5,569 nucleotides of DNA, taken from Clostridiales bacterium UBA4706. GTDB lineage: Bacteria > Bacillota > Clostridia > Oscillospirales > Oscillospiraceae. The notes under the pieces were generated by a model. The model did no database searches. It was not told the origin of the DNA and saw only the letters and a program-made list of their open reading frames with translations. The stretch lies in contig DHKA01000004.1 in NCBI GenBank assembly GCA_002404605.1, positions 1 through 5,569 on the forward strand. The letters are read 5' to 3'. Positions 5,050 to 5,569 of this stretch are shown here, in pieces. How positions within the stretch are numbered: the stretch's first letter is position 1; each line of letters opens with the position of its first letter. The position numbers were made by a program, and so were the translations under genes.

Positions 5050-5569
5050 GCTTTTTTGCATCCTTGCTGCGTGCGGCGTACAAGCTCTCCGGCGCGAAAA
5101 AATCTTTCGCGCTGCCGGAGGATAAGCTGCTCAAAGAGATCGAAAAACAGAACCGGAGCCGCGGCGTTTTTACGCCGACAGATCACAAAGCGTACTATGA
5201 GACGATAACGGTCAACGGCTTTCCGTGCCTGCTTGTCCGGAACGCCCCGCAGCCGTCGGAGCGCGCGATCCTTTACTTTTTCGGCGGCGGCATGGTGATC
5301 GGCCCGGAAAAGGGCGATCTGCCCGTTATGCGAAAGCTCGCCAGGGAAACGGGATGCGACGTCTGGTTTCCGTTCTACCCGCTCTGCACCGAGCACTGCA
5401 TCACCGAGACCTATGCCATGGTCTATGAATGCTACCGGCAGATGATCGCCCTGTACGGCGGCGGGAACGTCAGTACCTGCGGCTTCTCCTCCGGCGGCGC
5501 GCTCGCACTCGGCATCGCGGCGCATAATAACGCCCAGGCGGAGCCCCTGCCGCAGCCGCGGCACATCGT
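5046..5569 (+). CDS. Alpha/beta-hydrolase (esterase/lipase-like), 3'-truncated by the window edge
   Basis: Probable serine hydrolase acting on an ester or similar bond; the substrate is unknown. The frame stays open for 174 codons to the end of the window. ATG 5046 follows AAGGAG (5031-5036) with a 9-base gap. A strand followed by FGGGMVIGP (F79-P87) occupies the place of the HGGG oxyanion loop of the hormone-sensitive-lipase-like group, with Phe replacing His. The stretch WFPFYPLCTEHCITE (107-121) corresponds to the usual YRLAPEH region, and G146-F-S148-S-G150 is the GxSxG nucleophile elbow with S148 as the predicted nucleophile. The catalytic Asp and His should lie beyond the window. Residues 1-40 contain a basic amphipathic segment without a clear signal peptide, so a cytoplasmic location is likely. 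Cysteines at 104, 114, 118, 129 and 145 are unusually frequent. It has a separate, elaborate control region and is probably not part of the hypA operon. Confidence 0.85.
   Translation, partial: MSFFASLLRAAYKLSGAKKSFALPEDKLLKEIEKQNRSRGVFTPTDHKAYYETITVNGFPCLLVRNAPQPSERAILYFFGGGMVIGPEKGDLPVMRKLARETGCDVWFPFYPLCTEHCITETYAMVYECYRQMIALYGGGNVSTCGFSSGGALALGIAAHNNAQAEPLPQPRHI

Noticed and set aside
4986..5564. Minus-strand open frame across the hydrolase leader and 5' region
   Set aside because: It covers the operator, leader frame and ribosome site of a + strand gene with GxSxG and GGG-loop motifs. Its own translation shows no family features.

Overview
The window looks like a piece of a chromosome from an anaerobic, GC-rich member of the Clostridia, with the Oscillospiraceae/Ruminococcaceae type the best guess. 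The reasons are strong Gram-positive Shine-Dalgarno sites, sigma-A-type promoters with 17-bp spacers, a large iron-sulfur flavoprotein, a HypA-type metallochaperone, and an IS3-family element with ends typical of Firmicutes. The organism assignment is inference, because no marker gene is present.

Layout, all on the + strand. (1) 1-820 is the right-hand part of an IS3-family (IS150-like) insertion sequence. It carries the 3' portion of its DDE transposase (intact D-D-35-E) and the right terminal repeat at 796-820. The left end lies outside the window. (2) A sigma-A-like promoter (841-869) drives a 258-residue polytopic membrane protein of unknown function (907-1683), followed by an intrinsic terminator. 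(3) A second promoter (1741-1769) drives a two-gene operon. The first gene (1811-4492) encodes an 893-residue flavoprotein whose core resembles GltD/NfnB. It is fused to an N-terminal winged-helix-like and cysteine-rich iron-sulfur region and to a C-terminal iron-sulfur module. The second (4492-4836) encodes HypA and overlaps the flavoprotein stop codon by one base. A terminator hairpin (4916-4941) closes the operon. (4) A dense control region (4872-5049) precedes the 5' part of an alpha/beta-hydrolase gene (5046 to the window end). It holds a near-consensus promoter that runs straight into the hairpin, two GTTAG-N6-CTAAC palindromes centred 21 bp apart, and a 12-codon leader reading frame whose stop overlaps the hydrolase start.

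How the genes may work together. The flavoprotein has an FAD site, a second nucleotide site probably for NAD(P)H, and enough cysteine motifs for several Fe-S clusters, so it is probably an electron-transfer hub between NAD(P)H and ferredoxin-type carriers. Translational coupling to HypA suggests a link to hydrogenase or another nickel enzyme, but no hydrogenase, hypB or other hyp gene is in the window. The hydrolase appears to be a separately controlled unit, possibly under a MarR-like repressor. The membrane protein has its own promoter and terminator and cannot be tied to either unit.

The points most worth a second look are the composite architecture of the 893-residue protein with its coupled orphan hypA, and the layered leader of the hydrolase gene.
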